Of a DNA stretch of 64,000 nt, positions 46,303 to 57,209 are shown piece after piece. The stretch is from Thermoanaerobaculia bacterium (lineage in GTDB: Bacteria > Acidobacteriota > Thermoanaerobaculia > Multivoradales > J023). Position 1 is the stretch's first letter, and the number at the start of each line of letters is the position of its first letter. The notes below the pieces were generated by a model that saw only the letters and a program-made list of their open reading frames with translations, was not told where the DNA came from and did no database searches. The stretch lies in NCBI GenBank assembly GCA_028066595.1, contig JALCBJ010000005.1:107933-171932 (forward strand). The letters run 5' to 3'. The translations under genes and the position numbers were made by a program.

Positions 46303-48018
46303 GTGACAGGACTGAGAAGGATCGCTTGCGTGGCTGGCTACTTGGGTGCCTGGCTCTGGCTTGCTGTCTCAGCGGTGAGTCAAACCTGGATGGAGGAGGG
46401 TGATGCGATGAGCTTTCCCGATCAGGCAGCCCAGGTGACCAGGGGACAGGGCCAGTTGTCGATCGTCGAAGGAGCGACCGGGCTCGCAGACGCTCGGGAC
46501 GCCTACTGCATCCGGATCGACGAGTCTTTCTTCTTCCGAGCGACCACCGACCCGAACAGCCATCCCGAGGCGAGCGCCACATTCGACACCCGGCTCTTCC
46601 TGTTCGACGAATACGGCTGGCCGGTGCTGGCGAACGATGATTCGTCCGCGGGTGGAACGACTCTTTCGACCCTCGAACGGTCCGCGTCTGACGGTTCCGG
46701 ATTCGAGTTGGAACAGCGTGGGCGGTACACACTCGTCGTGGCCGGAGCCGCGGACTCGCCGCAAGATGTGACAGGTGCGGACCTCTTTGACTTCGGTGCA
46801 GGCGGAACCTTGACCCACTCGCCGGCAACAGGCGTCGGCGCCTTCGCAGAGTGGCAGGGCGGCGTGGTAGAGACGGGGAGCTATTCGCTGGCGCTCGAGG
46901 GTGCGAAGTTCTGCCAGGAGACACTATCTGCAGTCTTCACGACACCGGGAGACCCAGATCGAGTCTGTCGCCTGGAAGGCGGGGCACTATCCGGCTGTGC
47001 GGATCGACCGGACGACGGTGGGGCGGACAGCCAAGCCGCTGCGTTCGGCTACTTCGACTCCAATGCTCATCTCGACTTGGTGGTCGCGCTGGGAAGCAAT
47101 GAGCGAGACCAGATCTGCGCGGGTTCGGCGCAAGGCCTCGTTCTCTGTGTCGAGGCCTCCACTACCAGCCTCTCCACCCACGACGTCGCGGTCCGCGATC
47201 TCGACGGTGACTCGATTCTGGATGCCGTGTTCGCTCACCTCGGTACCGACAAGATTTGCTACGGCGATGGTGGAGGCCTTTTTGTCTCTTGCGACGACAT
47301 TTTCCAGCTGGTCGCTCCCAACGCCAGCTCGACAGGCGTCGCTATGGGACATCTGGACGGCGATGCTTTCTACGACGTCATTTTTTCGACCGATGGTGTC
47401 GGAGAGCTGAACTACGCCTGCCTGGGAGACGGTCTCGGCAACTTTGATACGTGTGAGGCAGTGGGGACGGTCGCGGTCGCGAGTCAGAGCGTCGCTCTCG
47501 GGCGTGTCGATGAAGATCTCCACCTCGATGCTGTCGTCGCCAACGCCCTTGCCTCTGACGAGATTTGCTTGGGCCTGGGCGACGGTACCTTCACCTGCTC
47601 GAGCATCGATGCTTCGGATACAGAGTCGTCGTTCGACGTCGAGCTGGGCTTCGTCGATGGAGATCAGGTTCTCGACGCCGTCTTTGCGCGCGGACCGGAA
47701 ACCGAGAATCTGGTCTGTCTCGGGGACGGTTTAGGTGGCTTTACCTGTTCTCAGGTGAGCTTCGACGATGACGATACTGCTGGTGTGGCTCTGGGATTCG
47801 TGGACGACGATCCATTCCTCGATGCGGTCTTCGCTGGCGACGTCGACAGAATCTGTCTGGGTGATGGCAGCGGCGACTTTACTTGCGCCGCTACTTTGGC
47901 TGCGAAGTCGTCCCCGGCTTCGACGAGCGTGATTCTTGGCCCGCTCGCCGACTCGTTTCTGTTCGGCGACGGATTCGAGTCCGGAGATCTACTGGCCTGG
48001 ACGCCTCTCGCGCCATAG
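46303..48018 (+). CDS. Secreted FG-GAP/VCBS-like repeat (beta-propeller) protein with C-terminal DGFESGD motif
   Basis: GTG start after AGAGGAG; signal VAGYLGAWLWLAVSAVSQ; seven repeats of the type ICLGDGxGxFTC...DxxLDAVFA; C-terminus FLFGDGFESGDLLAWTPLAP. Confidence 0.8.
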   Translation: MTGLRRIACVAGYLGAWLWLAVSAVSQTWMEEGDAMSFPDQAAQVTRGQGQLSIVEGATGLADARDAYCIRIDESFFFRATTDPNSHPEASATFDTRLFLFDEYGWPVLANDDSSAGGTTLSTLERSASDGSGFELEQRGRYTLVVAGAADSPQDVTGADLFDFGAGGTLTHSPATGVGAFAEWQGGVVETGSYSLALEGAKFCQETLSAVFTTPGDPDRVCRLEGGALSGCADRPDDGGADSQAAAFGYFDSNAHLDLVVALGSNERDQICAGSAQGLVLCVEASTTSLSTHDVAVRDLDGDSILDAVFAHLGTDKICYGDGGGLFVSCDDIFQLVAPNASSTGVAMGHLDGDAFYDVIFSTDGVGELNYACLGDGLGNFDTCEAVGTVAVASQSVALGRVDEDLHLDAVVANALASDEICLGLGDGTFTCSSIDASDTESSFDVELGFVDGDQVLDAVFARGPETENLVCLGDGLGGFTCSQVSFDDDDTAGVALGFVDDDPFLDAVFAGDVDRICLGDGSGDFTCAATLAAKSSPASTSVILGPLADSFLFGDGFESGDLLAWTPLAP

Positions 48019-48031
48019 GAGGCGAGGGCTG

Positions 48032-50317
48032 CTATGGTGCGGGTGGTGACCAGTCGAGGACGATCCGGATCCCTTGGGGTGTCTTCGTACGTCTGTCCTG
48101 GATCGCGAGAAATCCGTCTTTGGCGGGCTGGATCATCTCGAGTCCCAGATCGTGATCCAAGACCTTGGTCGGGCTGCCCGGCAGCACCTGGCCGTTGCGC
48201 CGGATCTCGACTTCTTGGAGTCCCTCCGCGTCGTGAAAGTAAAGGCGGGTCCCGTCCACGGACCAGAAGGGTGACCAACCCCCATCGGAGCTGATCTGCC
48301 AACGGGAGGAGAGAGACGGGAAGTCGAAGAGAAAAATCTGCCAGTCGCCGTTGACCGAAATGCCCGCAGCGAGCAAGTCCCCGTCTGGGGAGGGCGCTGC
48401 GGCCGACTCGAGGGCCTGCGATACGAAGATAGGACGTCTCTCACCGCCTTCCTTCCATAGCCACAGATCCCAGGCCGTCTCGGGGTGGGCCTCGGTGTAC
48501 AGAAGGTGTTCGCCATCCGGCATCCAGGCCCACGGGTAGGAATGATGCGGCCGTTCGAAGAGTAGGTCGGCATCGCCCCGCCCGTCGGCACTCTTGCGAT
48601 GGATCCCGTAGTGACCACCGCGATCTGAGGCGAACGTCACCGAGCGCCCGTCCGGCGTCCACACCGGCTCGATGTCGAAACCCTCGAATGTGAGGCGGCG
48701 GAGAGTGCCTTGTTCCAGATCGACGATCCATACATCCGACTCTCCCTCCTCCGCGATGGTTACTGCGGCTTGCGTGCCATCCGGGGAGACCTCCAGATTT
48801 CGGTAGAAGCGCGGCGGTGTCGGCAGTGGAGTCACCCGACCGGTGCGATCGATCCGTACGAGGCGTCGTCCGGCGGCTCGGACGGGGTCGGATCGATCGG
48901 TCTCGGGTAGGTATGCCATGGCCCCCCTGGGCGCCAGTGCCATGTGTAGCAGACCCGTGAACGGGCAGGGCTCCAGATCTGGGAGCACAGGAACCGGTGG
49001 GCCCAGATCGCCTGTCTCCGGGTCGTAGGTGGCGGCCGCCGTACCGTCGGGTCGGGAGAATATGAGGTGGCCGGGCATGCCCGGTTCGCGAGGTGCCAAC
49101 CACTTGGCACCGGCCGCCCCGGCGACTACCGTTCGACGCGTACCCGTGTCGGGGTCGAGCCGGATGATCGAGGCGGTACCGACCGTATTCGACCAGGCTG
49201 TGACCAGCAGATCGCCGTTCGGAAGATGCTGTGGCCAGATCAGGGCCACCTCGCCGGCCGACGGGTCGGCATGGGCCAGGATCTCGGGTTCCCCGCCGAT
49301 CGCGGGCACGCGGAGCAGTGTCGTTCCCGGATGGGGTGAGAAAACGATGGAGTCCGATCCCCAGCTGGCCCCGAGCGCTTTGGACGTTTCGCAGACGGCG
49401 ACGCGAGAGCCGTCCCTCGGATCGATCTTCCAAAGCCTTCGCTCCGCGAAGAAGCCGATCCACCGACCGTCCGGTGAGAAGAAAGGGGCCTGAGCTCCGC
49501 GAGGTACGGGGATCGAGGTCGGTTCGTATCGATCCAGGGATTGGTGAACGAGCATCGCGTTCTCGCCGCGAACCACGGTCCAAGCGAGTTGCCGACCATC
49601 GGCCGACATGGCCAAAACCGGGTATTTGGGATGGATCTCGTCACCCGGCACCCAAGGCAGGAGAAAGCGCGTCGGTTGGCGGGAGCGGGCCCCGCTTTCC
49701 ATGGCGCCCGAGCTCGCGACCAAAGCGCGAGTGTCTGTCTTGGAGCTCACCGGTCCGTCTCCGGAGCGCCCGAGCCAGAGAAGCAATGCCTGCACCGCGA
49801 CGATGGCGCCGAGGGACCAGATCAGCCATCTGGAACCCACCTCGGCGAAACCGCGGTGCGGTATCTCCGGAGCAGGATCTTTGCGTTCCGAGGTGACGGT
49901 CGGAAGCTCGTGCAGGAGCTCGACGGCTTGCGGCTCCGTCGGACCGGCCGGAGATACCTGGGCGACGAACCGGTAACCACGCCGATGCACCGTCCGGATG
50001 AACCTGGGTGTCTGGGGTGAGTCGCCGAGGGCTTGTCGCAACAGGCTGACGGCCTCGGTGATGGATGCATCGGCGACATGGGCTCCGTTCCAGACCTCCT
50101 CGATCAGCTTCTCCTTCGAGACGACGCTGCCCTGGCGCGCCAAGAGGGTGTCGAGGACGGCGAGTGCCCGTGGCGGCAAATCCACGTCTTCGCCATGTCG
50201 CTGGAGACGACGATCGCGCAAGTCGTACTCGAAGTCGCCGAATCCGATCCGCGTGGCGGCAGGATGTCGAGCGACGCTGAACTGCGAACTCTTGCGGATC
50301 TGGGTCGAGACGCTCAT
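48032..50317 (-). CDS. ToxR/CadC-type winged-helix protein with TM segment and TolB-like beta-propeller
   Basis: FGDFEYDLRDRRLQRHGEDVDLPPRALAVLDTLLARQGSVVSKEKLIEEVWNGAHVADASITEAVSLLRQALGD...HRRGYRFVAQV; repeated propeller motifs (LEVSPDGTQAAV, PVWTPDGRSVTFASDR). Confidence 0.88.
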   Translation of the reverse strand: MSVSTQIRKSSQFSVARHPAATRIGFGDFEYDLRDRRLQRHGEDVDLPPRALAVLDTLLARQGSVVSKEKLIEEVWNGAHVADASITEAVSLLRQALGDSPQTPRFIRTVHRRGYRFVAQVSPAGPTEPQAVELLHELPTVTSERKDPAPEIPHRGFAEVGSRWLIWSLGAIVAVQALLLWLGRSGDGPVSSKTDTRALVASSGAMESGARSRQPTRFLLPWVPGDEIHPKYPVLAMSADGRQLAWTVVRGENAMLVHQSLDRYEPTSIPVPRGAQAPFFSPDGRWIGFFAERRLWKIDPRDGSRVAVCETSKALGASWGSDSIVFSPHPGTTLLRVPAIGGEPEILAHADPSAGEVALIWPQHLPNGDLLVTAWSNTVGTASIIRLDPDTGTRRTVVAGAAGAKWLAPREPGMPGHLIFSRPDGTAAATYDPETGDLGPPVPVLPDLEPCPFTGLLHMALAPRGAMAYLPETDRSDPVRAAGRRLVRIDRTGRVTPLPTPPRFYRNLEVSPDGTQAAVTIAEEGESDVWIVDLEQGTLRRLTFEGFDIEPVWTPDGRSVTFASDRGGHYGIHRKSADGRGDADLLFERPHHSYPWAWMPDGEHLLYTEAHPETAWDLWLWKEGGERRPIFVSQALESAAAPSPDGDLLAAGISVNGDWQIFLFDFPSLSSRWQISSDGGWSPFWSVDGTRLYFHDAEGLQEVEIRRNGQVLPGSPTKVLDHDLGLEMIQPAKDGFLAIQDRRTKTPQGIRIVLDWSPPAP

Positions 50318-50499
50318 CCTCGGACATGTTACGGCCGGCATCCGTAGGAGTTCGCGAGACTTTGGACGCTCTTGAGACTTTCCTTGGAAAAAGTTCCTTG
50401 TGTGTTGAGGACTGTAGAAGGCTCTTGGGGAACACTTCAAGACACTCGGAGCCTCGTTCCGAAGCTTCGATGCAAGAGACCAACCTATCGGGAGATTTC

Positions 50500-52806
50500 A
50501 TGATTCGATGCCACTTCGCGCGCTGGCGGTTCCTCCCTGTGCTTCTCTCTTTCCTGTTCTCCGTTTCGGTGCTCGTCGGTCCTCTCATGGCTCAGGAATC
50601 TCCGGTCCAGACCGCCGCCGAATCGCCAGAGCCTCTACCGATCTCCCGAGCCAGCTCTAGCATCGAAGTCGATGGCGTTCTCGATGAACCTGCCTGGGCC
50701 AATGCGCTGAAAATGACCATCGGCTATGAGTGGTTTCCCGGCGACAACGCCGAACCGCCGGTGGCTACGGACGTCTTCTTGACCTACGACGACGACGCCT
50801 TCTATGTCGGCTTCGTGGCCTACGATCCCGATCCCTCGGCCATCCGAGCTCATCTGATGGATCGCGACACGATCGGCACCTTCGTCCAGGACGATCACGT
50901 GACCTTCATGATCGACACGTTCAATGACGAGCGTCGCGCGTTCCAGTTCCGCATCAACCCTTTGGGGGTCCAGGCCGACGCGCTCTTCTCTCAGGTCGAG
51001 TTCATCGAAGACTTCTCGTGGGATGTGATCTGGGATTCGGCGGGACGCATCACCACGGAAGGGTACGTGGTGGAAGTGGCGCTGCCGCTCGATCAGATCC
51101 GTTTCCCAGAGACGGAAGGCCCGCAGACCTGGGGAGTCGAGTTGGGGCGATCGTATCCGCGAGACCGCCGCCATCGTATGAGCGCCAATCCCCGCGACCG
51201 CGATCGGACGTGCCTCTTGTGTCAGGTCGACAAAGTGCGGGGATTCGAGGGCATCGAGCCGGGCCGAAATCTGGAGGTCACTCCCACCGTTACCGGGCTG
51301 GTGGCCGAAGCGCGACCAGGATTCCCCGGGGGTGATTTCGAGACCGAGGAAGAGGACGGCGAGGTGGGGGTTTCCATGCGCTGGGGCATCACCCAGGCGC
51401 TGACTCTGAACGCCGCCTACAACCCCGACTTCTCCCAAGTAGAGGCCGACGCCGCGCAGCTGAACGTGAACGAGCGCTTTGCGCTCTTCTTCGAAGAGAA
51501 GCGGCCGTTCTTCTTGGAAGGAGTCGACTTCTTTGCAACGCCCATCAACGCGGTGTTCACTCGTACGGTCGTCGATCCGGAGTTCGGACTCAAGCTGACC
51601 GGCAAGCAGGGCGCGAACGCCGGAGGTGCCTTCGTCACTCGGGACGAAGTGAACTCCTTGGTCTTTCCGAGCAACCAGGGATCGCGCCAGACCTTGACCC
51701 GCGAAGCCGTGGACGGCGCCGTAGCTCGCTACCGCCGGGATATCGGCCAGGGTGGGGCGGTCGGCGTACTCCTGACGTCGCGATCGGCGGACGAATACGA
51801 AAACCAGGTAGCAGGGATCGACGGGTTTCTGCGCTTGGGGCAAGTCGACGAGCTACGATTCCAGTATCTGGCCTCGGAGAGTCGGTATGCCGACGACGTG
51901 GCTCTGAGCTTCGGACAGCCACTGGGGGACTTCAATGGCGATGCCTTCGAGGTCTCGTACGCACACAACGCGCGGAACTGGGCCTGGAACGCAAAGTACG
52001 AAGATCTCGAGCCAGGTTTTCGGGCCGATTTCGGCTTCGTCCCCAGGGTCGATCTGAGGCAGTTGAGCGGGGGGGTTCAACGAACCGTTTGGGGAGGCGA
52101 AGATGATGCCTACGATCAGCTGAATTTTGGTGGCAGTTGGGTACGGGCGGAAGATCACGAGGGCGATCTCACCGATCGGGAGATCGACATCTTCGCGAAT
52201 TTCCGCGGACCTCTCCAGAGCTTCGTCGAGGTGGCGACGTCCGAGCGGACGAGGGTGGTTCGCGGTGTTCGCCACGACGGGCTCCAGCTCTACGAGGCCG
52301 TGGGGCAATTCCAACCCGGTGCGATCGGCAAGGTGGTGCTCTTCGTGGCGGACGGGGAGACGGTGGATTTCTCGAACAACCGCCCGGCGGACATGACGAT
52401 CTGGAACCCGCAGCTCGAGATGAAGCTCGGTCGCCATTTCAACGCGCAGCTGTCCCACGTCCAGCAGACCCTCGATGCGCCGGAGGGCGAGATCCTCGAC
52501 GTCGGGTTGTCGGAGCTGAAAGTGGTCTGGAACTTCAGTCTTCGCTCGTTTCTACGAGCCATCGTCCAATACCAGAACCTGGATCGCAATCCGGAGCTCT
52601 TCGTGGTCCCGGTCGAAGAGAAGGTCGAGACGCTCTTCACCCAGCTGCTCTTCAGCTACAAGCTCAATCCCCAGACGGTGCTCTTCCTGGGCTACTCGGA
52701 CAATTCGCTCGGTGTCGAGGACTCCCGGTTCCCGCTGCAGAGCGTGTCGTTGACTCAGACGGACCGGACCCTGTTCTTCAAGCTCGGCTACGCGTTCACC
52801 TTCTAG
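50500..52806 (+). CDS. CBM9-like domain/DUF5916 outer-membrane-type protein
   Basis: [58 protein letters not shown]; long barrel-like C-terminus ending [11 protein letters not shown]. Confidence 0.85.
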   Translation: MIRCHFARWRFLPVLLSFLFSVSVLVGPLMAQESPVQTAAESPEPLPISRASSSIEVDGVLDEPAWANALKMTIGYEWFPGDNAEPPVATDVFLTYDDDAFYVGFVAYDPDPSAIRAHLMDRDTIGTFVQDDHVTFMIDTFNDERRAFQFRINPLGVQADALFSQVEFIEDFSWDVIWDSAGRITTEGYVVEVALPLDQIRFPETEGPQTWGVELGRSYPRDRRHRMSANPRDRDRTCLLCQVDKVRGFEGIEPGRNLEVTPTVTGLVAEARPGFPGGDFETEEEDGEVGVSMRWGITQALTLNAAYNPDFSQVEADAAQLNVNERFALFFEEKRPFFLEGVDFFATPINAVFTRTVVDPEFGLKLTGKQGANAGGAFVTRDEVNSLVFPSNQGSRQTLTREAVDGAVARYRRDIGQGGAVGVLLTSRSADEYENQVAGIDGFLRLGQVDELRFQYLASESRYADDVALSFGQPLGDFNGDAFEVSYAHNARNWAWNAKYEDLEPGFRADFGFVPRVDLRQLSGGVQRTVWGGEDDAYDQLNFGGSWVRAEDHEGDLTDREIDIFANFRGPLQSFVEVATSERTRVVRGVRHDGLQLYEAVGQFQPGAIGKVVLFVADGETVDFSNNRPADMTIWNPQLEMKLGRHFNAQLSHVQQTLDAPEGEILDVGLSELKVVWNFSLRSFLRAIVQYQNLDRNPELFVVPVEEKVETLFTQLLFSYKLNPQTVLFLGYSDNSLGVEDSRFPLQSVSLTQTDRTLFFKLGYAFTF

Positions 52807-52936
52807 CTCTCCTCCCGGGCTCCGAGGTGGGTATAGGAATGCGATACCCTCTCGGTCCGATCGTTCCGGCGTGGCCGACTCGCCCTCGGGCGGCAAACGT
52901 CGCGTCGTCGAGATTCATCCGCTGCGAGGAGACACC

Positions 52937-53452
52937 ATGAGCAACCCGACCGCTGTGTTCGAGACCAGCCACGGAACCTTCAAGGCCGAGATCTTCGAAG
53001 ACAAGATGCCGAAGACTGCCGGCAACTTCATTCAGCTCGCCGAGGACGGTTTCTACGACGGTCTGCATTTCCATCGCGTGATCAAAGGCTTCATGTGCCA
53101 GTTCGGCTGCCCTCATTCCAAGGATCCGAGCAGCCCGCGTGCAGGCACCGGTGGACCGCCCCACGGCACTATCGAAGACGAGCATCCGGAGGACGCCAAG
53201 TTCTCCAACGAGCCCGGTACCCTGTCGATGGCCAACACCGGACGCCCCAACTCGGGCGGTTCGCAGTTCTTCATCAACACGGTACACAACACCTACCTCG
53301 ATTGGTTTTCTCCCGGACCGTCGAAGCACCCGGTCTTCGGCAAGGTCAGTGAAGGGATGGACGTCGTCCAGAAGATCGAGACGACGCCGACGGCGCGTGG
53401 CGATCGGCCGGAACCGCCGGTTCAGATGGTTCGGGTGACCATCGAGAGATAG
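52937..53452 (+). CDS. Cyclophilin-type peptidyl-prolyl cis-trans isomerase
   Basis: [68 protein letters not shown]. Confidence 0.95.
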   Translation: MSNPTAVFETSHGTFKAEIFEDKMPKTAGNFIQLAEDGFYDGLHFHRVIKGFMCQFGCPHSKDPSSPRAGTGGPPHGTIEDEHPEDAKFSNEPGTLSMANTGRPNSGGSQFFINTVHNTYLDWFSPGPSKHPVFGKVSEGMDVVQKIETTPTARGDRPEPPVQMVRVTIER

Positions 53453-53533
53453 CGGCCGGGGAGTCGAGGGTGCGGCCTGCGGTTCGAGGTTCCCGGCGCA
53501 GCTAGCGATGCCGAGAATTATCGAGCCCTGCTG

Positions 53534-54973
53534 CTAGATCCGCGGGGCCGAGACGTCGGCCTCGTCGGCTCCTTCGAGCGCAGGCTCGATGACCTCGGAG
53601 AGGAACTCGTCCACCTGCTGCTCCGACCGACCGGTGAAACCGCCCGGATCGAGCCAAGGCTCGACCTCCTCTCGCGACAGTCGGAAGTCCGGGTCGCGGA
53701 CGATGCTCTCGATGAGCGGGTTTTCCGCGGCGCCGGCTTCCAGATCTTCCTGGGCTGCGAGGCTGTGCCCGCGGATTCTCTCGTGCAGGTGCTGACGGTC
53801 GCCGCCGCGCAGCACCGCTTCCATGAGAATCGTTTCCGTTGCCATGAAAGGCAGCTCACGCTCCACACGAGCTGCGATGGCGCGATCCTTGACCCGCAGA
53901 CCCGCCGCGATATGCGCGGCCAGGCCGAGAATGGCATCGGCGGTAAGAAACGCGTCTGGCAGCACCAGTCGCCGATTGGACGAGTCGTCGAGGCTTCGCT
54001 CGAGCCATTGCGTGGCGTGGTTGAGCGGCCCATTGAGGGCGTCGACCATCAGCTTTCGTGACAGTCCGCACAGTCGCTCGGAACGGATCGGATTGCGTTT
54101 GTAGGCCATCGCCGACGAGCCCACCTGCTTGTCGTCGAACGGCTCCGACAGCTCGCCCACGCCTTGTAGAAGGCGCAGATCGGTCCCCATCTTGTGGCAG
54201 CTCTCGGCGATGCCCGAGAGCGCCGCCAACACCTGGGAGTCTTGCTTGCGCGAGTAGGTCTGGCCGGTGAGGTCCATCGACGACTCGAAGCCGAGGCGCC
54301 GTGCGATGGCCCGATCGAGCTCCCGTACTTTGTCGCCGTTGCCACCGAACAGAGTCAGATAGGACGCCTGCGTTCCCGTCGTGCCTTTGGCGCCGCGACA
54401 ACGCAGGGTGGCCAAGCGGTGATCGATCTCTCCCAGATCGAGGAAGAAGTCCTGGAGCCAGAGTGTGGCCCGTTTTCCGACGGTCGTCAGCTGAGCGGGT
54501 TGAAAATGGGTGAAAGCCAAGCAGGGCACACCCTTTGTGCGTCGGGCGAAGTCTGCGAGATGGCGCATCGACGAAACGAGGCGGCTACGCAAGAGCCGCA
54601 GAGCATCACGGGTCAACACCACATCGGTGTTGTCGGTGATGAAGGCACTGGTCGCCCCGAGGTGGAGGATTCCCCCGGCACTGGGATGGATCTGGTCGGC
54701 CTGCTCGGCGTAGTGCCGGATATGAGCCACCACGTCGTGTCGGGTCTGTCGCTCGACCTCGGCCACGCGATCCAAATCGACGGAGTCCGCCGCGTTCCGC
54801 AACGCTCGGAGCTGTGCTTCTGTGATGTCCAGGCCCAGATCCCGCTGGCTCTCGGCCAAGGCGATCCACAGGCTGCGCCAGGTACGGAAGCGGTTGGCGG
54901 CGGAGAACAGGCCCGCCATCTCACGGGATGCATAGCGCTCGTGAAGTGGATTCTGGGGTGCGGCAGACGACAT
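53534..54973 (-). CDS. purB: Adenylosuccinate lyase
   Basis: HLGATSAFITDNTDVVLTRDALRLL, THFQPAQLTTVGKRATLWLQDFFLDL, KQVGSSAMAYKRNPIRSERLCGLSR. Confidence 0.92.
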   Translation of the reverse strand: MSSAAPQNPLHERYASREMAGLFSAANRFRTWRSLWIALAESQRDLGLDITEAQLRALRNAADSVDLDRVAEVERQTRHDVVAHIRHYAEQADQIHPSAGGILHLGATSAFITDNTDVVLTRDALRLLRSRLVSSMRHLADFARRTKGVPCLAFTHFQPAQLTTVGKRATLWLQDFFLDLGEIDHRLATLRCRGAKGTTGTQASYLTLFGGNGDKVRELDRAIARRLGFESSMDLTGQTYSRKQDSQVLAALSGIAESCHKMGTDLRLLQGVGELSEPFDDKQVGSSAMAYKRNPIRSERLCGLSRKLMVDALNGPLNHATQWLERSLDDSSNRRLVLPDAFLTADAILGLAAHIAAGLRVKDRAIAARVERELPFMATETILMEAVLRGGDRQHLHERIRGHSLAAQEDLEAGAAENPLIESIVRDPDFRLSREEVEPWLDPGGFTGRSEQQVDEFLSEVIEPALEGADEADVSAPRI

Positions 54974-54978
54974 CGGAG

Positions 54979-56637
54979 CTACCTCGCGCTGGGCTGGTGG
55001 GCGGGTCGAAGAAGGTCGAAGACGGTTTTCACAGGCGCGAAGATCGAAGCCGGGATCTCCACGAAGACGGTATTCCAGCGCGCCATGGCGCCATTCCAGA
55101 GCCCCGGGCGTTCGAGCACTCGAATCGGTTGCCCTTGGTGGGACTTGTTGCTCAGGAAGACCGTGTCGGGGTCGACGAAAGACGCGAGGTCATAGGGATC
55201 GCCGCGGTGCGAGCGCAGGCGGCAGACCATATTCACAGGGTTGAAATGGGTGGCTGCTCCAGCGATGTCCGTTTGCTGCGGATCGCGACGATTCACTTGC
55301 GCCTGCTCGACGATCTGGGGGGTAGTGACCTGTCCGACCTCGGAATCGGAGGACACATGGCGTACCCAAAATGGGCCGCCGCCCGGCTCACCCTCGTTCT
55401 TCACCATGCCGCAGACCCGCAGCGGCCTGTCGAGCCGGTCCACCAACCAAGCATGCTTCACCCGTAGTGGACGGTCTAGGTAGTCGAGAGCGTGGGCCAG
55501 GTTCAGCCTTTCCGCGGCGAAGCGTAGGCCAGCGTCGACCTCGGACTCGCCCACGCTACCCGCGCGTTCGGCCCGTTCCAGTGCACCGAGGTGCTGCACG
55601 ATGCCTTGCTCCAGCTCCAACAGATAGCCTCCGAGAAGACGATTCCACAGCAGGACCTCGCGACGCTGCGCCGCCGGCAACACGTTGTCGATCGTCCGGA
55701 GGAAAACCAGGTCGGCGCCAGTCTCCTGTACTACCTCTCCGAGGTTCACCAGCAGGGCACCATGACCGCCTGGACGAAATAGCAGCCGCCCTTCCTCGTC
55801 GCGCAACGGTGCGGCGAGCTCAGAGCTTCCGTCTTCCGCCAGACGGACTGCCACGGTATCGGTCGATGGACGCTGGATCGAGCAACTCAGCTCGTAGCGT
55901 CCGCCGAGCCTCGCTTCGAGACGAGCCACGATGTCGCGGAAGGCCTGTCGGAACTCCAGCTCCCGGTGCTGGGGAATGGTGAAATGCACGCTGCAGACAC
56001 CATCGTGTGACCGTAAGTGCTCTGCTGCTTCCTCGACGTGCTCGTCGAGAGGGGTGCGGGGTCCGGAGTCCGTGGCGTGAAACGGAATCAGCGCCTTGGG
56101 ATACGAGCCAAACCCGAGAGCTGGTGCGTCGTCTGTCGCTTCGTCGAGGAGCGCTTCGAGAGCTGACTGGGCTTCGGCCTTTCGGGCCAGCTCGTCGAGT
56201 TCGAGGCCGCGCTCGTTTAGGACCTCGCTGAGGAGATCCCGGAACGGGAAGCGGCCCATCTCCGACAGAAACCGTTTCGCCTCGTCTGCCTCTGTGCTTC
56301 CTAGTTTCAGCGTCCCGGCGTTCCGCGCGGCGAGTAGCCCGCGGAACATTCGGGTTGCGGCCCCCGAGGCGGGCACGAATTTGGCAAATCGGCCCGCCGC
56401 TGCCGCCGCCTGGAACCGGTCCTGCAGCGCGGCGTGTCGCTGTTCGGACAATCTCAGGATCCCATCCCCGACCGTGCAGGGGCGATCGAGCTGAATCGGA
56501 GGCGGCTCGTGGCGGAGTAGTCGCAACTGACGGGACACTTCCGCCAGGTCTAGACCGTGGCGTTCGATCCGAGCTCGGTCGGTTTCGGTGAGTCCGTCCG
56601 GGAATGTTCCGTGCGGGCTGTGCTCGGATCCTGACAT
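54979..56637 (-). CDS. DUF4301 family protein
   Basis: AAAGRFAKFVPASGAATRMFRGLLA...GRPL-like PLRVCGMVKNEGEPGGGPFWVRHV...ATHFNPVNMVCRLRSHRGDPYDLASFVDPDTVFLSNKSHQGQPI. Confidence 0.75.
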   Translation of the reverse strand: MSGSEHSPHGTFPDGLTETDRARIERHGLDLAEVSRQLRLLRHEPPPIQLDRPCTVGDGILRLSEQRHAALQDRFQAAAAAGRFAKFVPASGAATRMFRGLLAARNAGTLKLGSTEADEAKRFLSEMGRFPFRDLLSEVLNERGLELDELARKAEAQSALEALLDEATDDAPALGFGSYPKALIPFHATDSGPRTPLDEHVEEAAEHLRSHDGVCSVHFTIPQHRELEFRQAFRDIVARLEARLGGRYELSCSIQRPSTDTVAVRLAEDGSSELAAPLRDEEGRLLFRPGGHGALLVNLGEVVQETGADLVFLRTIDNVLPAAQRREVLLWNRLLGGYLLELEQGIVQHLGALERAERAGSVGESEVDAGLRFAAERLNLAHALDYLDRPLRVKHAWLVDRLDRPLRVCGMVKNEGEPGGGPFWVRHVSSDSEVGQVTTPQIVEQAQVNRRDPQQTDIAGAATHFNPVNMVCRLRSHRGDPYDLASFVDPDTVFLSNKSHQGQPIRVLERPGLWNGAMARWNTVFVEIPASIFAPVKTVFDLLRPAHQPSAR

Positions 56638-56642
56638 CGACG

Positions 56643-57209
56643 TCAGTCCTCCGACCAGAGCGGAAGCCGGTCGCGCACCTCGGACAATGCCGCCGCCCCG
56701 GCGTCCTTGGCCGACAGAAGGGGAGCCCCGTCGAGAGGCCAGTCGATGCCGATCGCGGGGTCGTCCCAGGCGACCGTCAGTTGGTGCTCGGCGTCATAGA
56801 CATCGGTACATTTGTACTGCACCTCCGCTACCTCGGAGAGGACGTAGAAGCCGTGCAGGTAGACCGGCGGTATGTACAGTTGGTGATGATTCTCGGACGA
56901 GAGGTGGAATCCGACCCATTTGCCGAACGTCGGCGCTCCGATCCGCGTATCCACTGCGACGTCGAAGATCTCACCGGCCGAGCAGCGCACCAGCTTGCCT
57001 TGGGGCCTGCGATCCTGACCGTGGAGTCCCCGGAGGGTACCCTTCTTCGACTTCGAATGGTTGTCCTGAACGAACGTCGCTTCGAGTCCTAGCTCGGCGT
57101 ATTTCTCTGAGTGGTACGTCTCTACGAAGAACCCGCGATCGTCACCGTGTATCACGGGCTTCACCAACAGGACTCCGGGGAGGGACGTCTTCTCGATCTC
57201 CAGGGCCAT
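56643..57209 (-). CDS. rfbC: dTDP-4-dehydrorhamnose 3,5-epimerase
   Basis: LPGVLLVKPVIHGDDRGFFVETYHSEKYAELGLEATFVQDNHSKSKKGTLRGLHGQ...YIPPVYLHGFYVLSEVAEVQYKCTDVYDAEHQLTVAWDDPAIGIDWP. Confidence 0.93.
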   Translation of the reverse strand: MALEIEKTSLPGVLLVKPVIHGDDRGFFVETYHSEKYAELGLEATFVQDNHSKSKKGTLRGLHGQDRRPQGKLVRCSAGEIFDVAVDTRIGAPTFGKWVGFHLSSENHHQLYIPPVYLHGFYVLSEVAEVQYKCTDVYDAEHQLTVAWDDPAIGIDWPLDGAPLLSAKDAGAAALSEVRDRLPLWSED

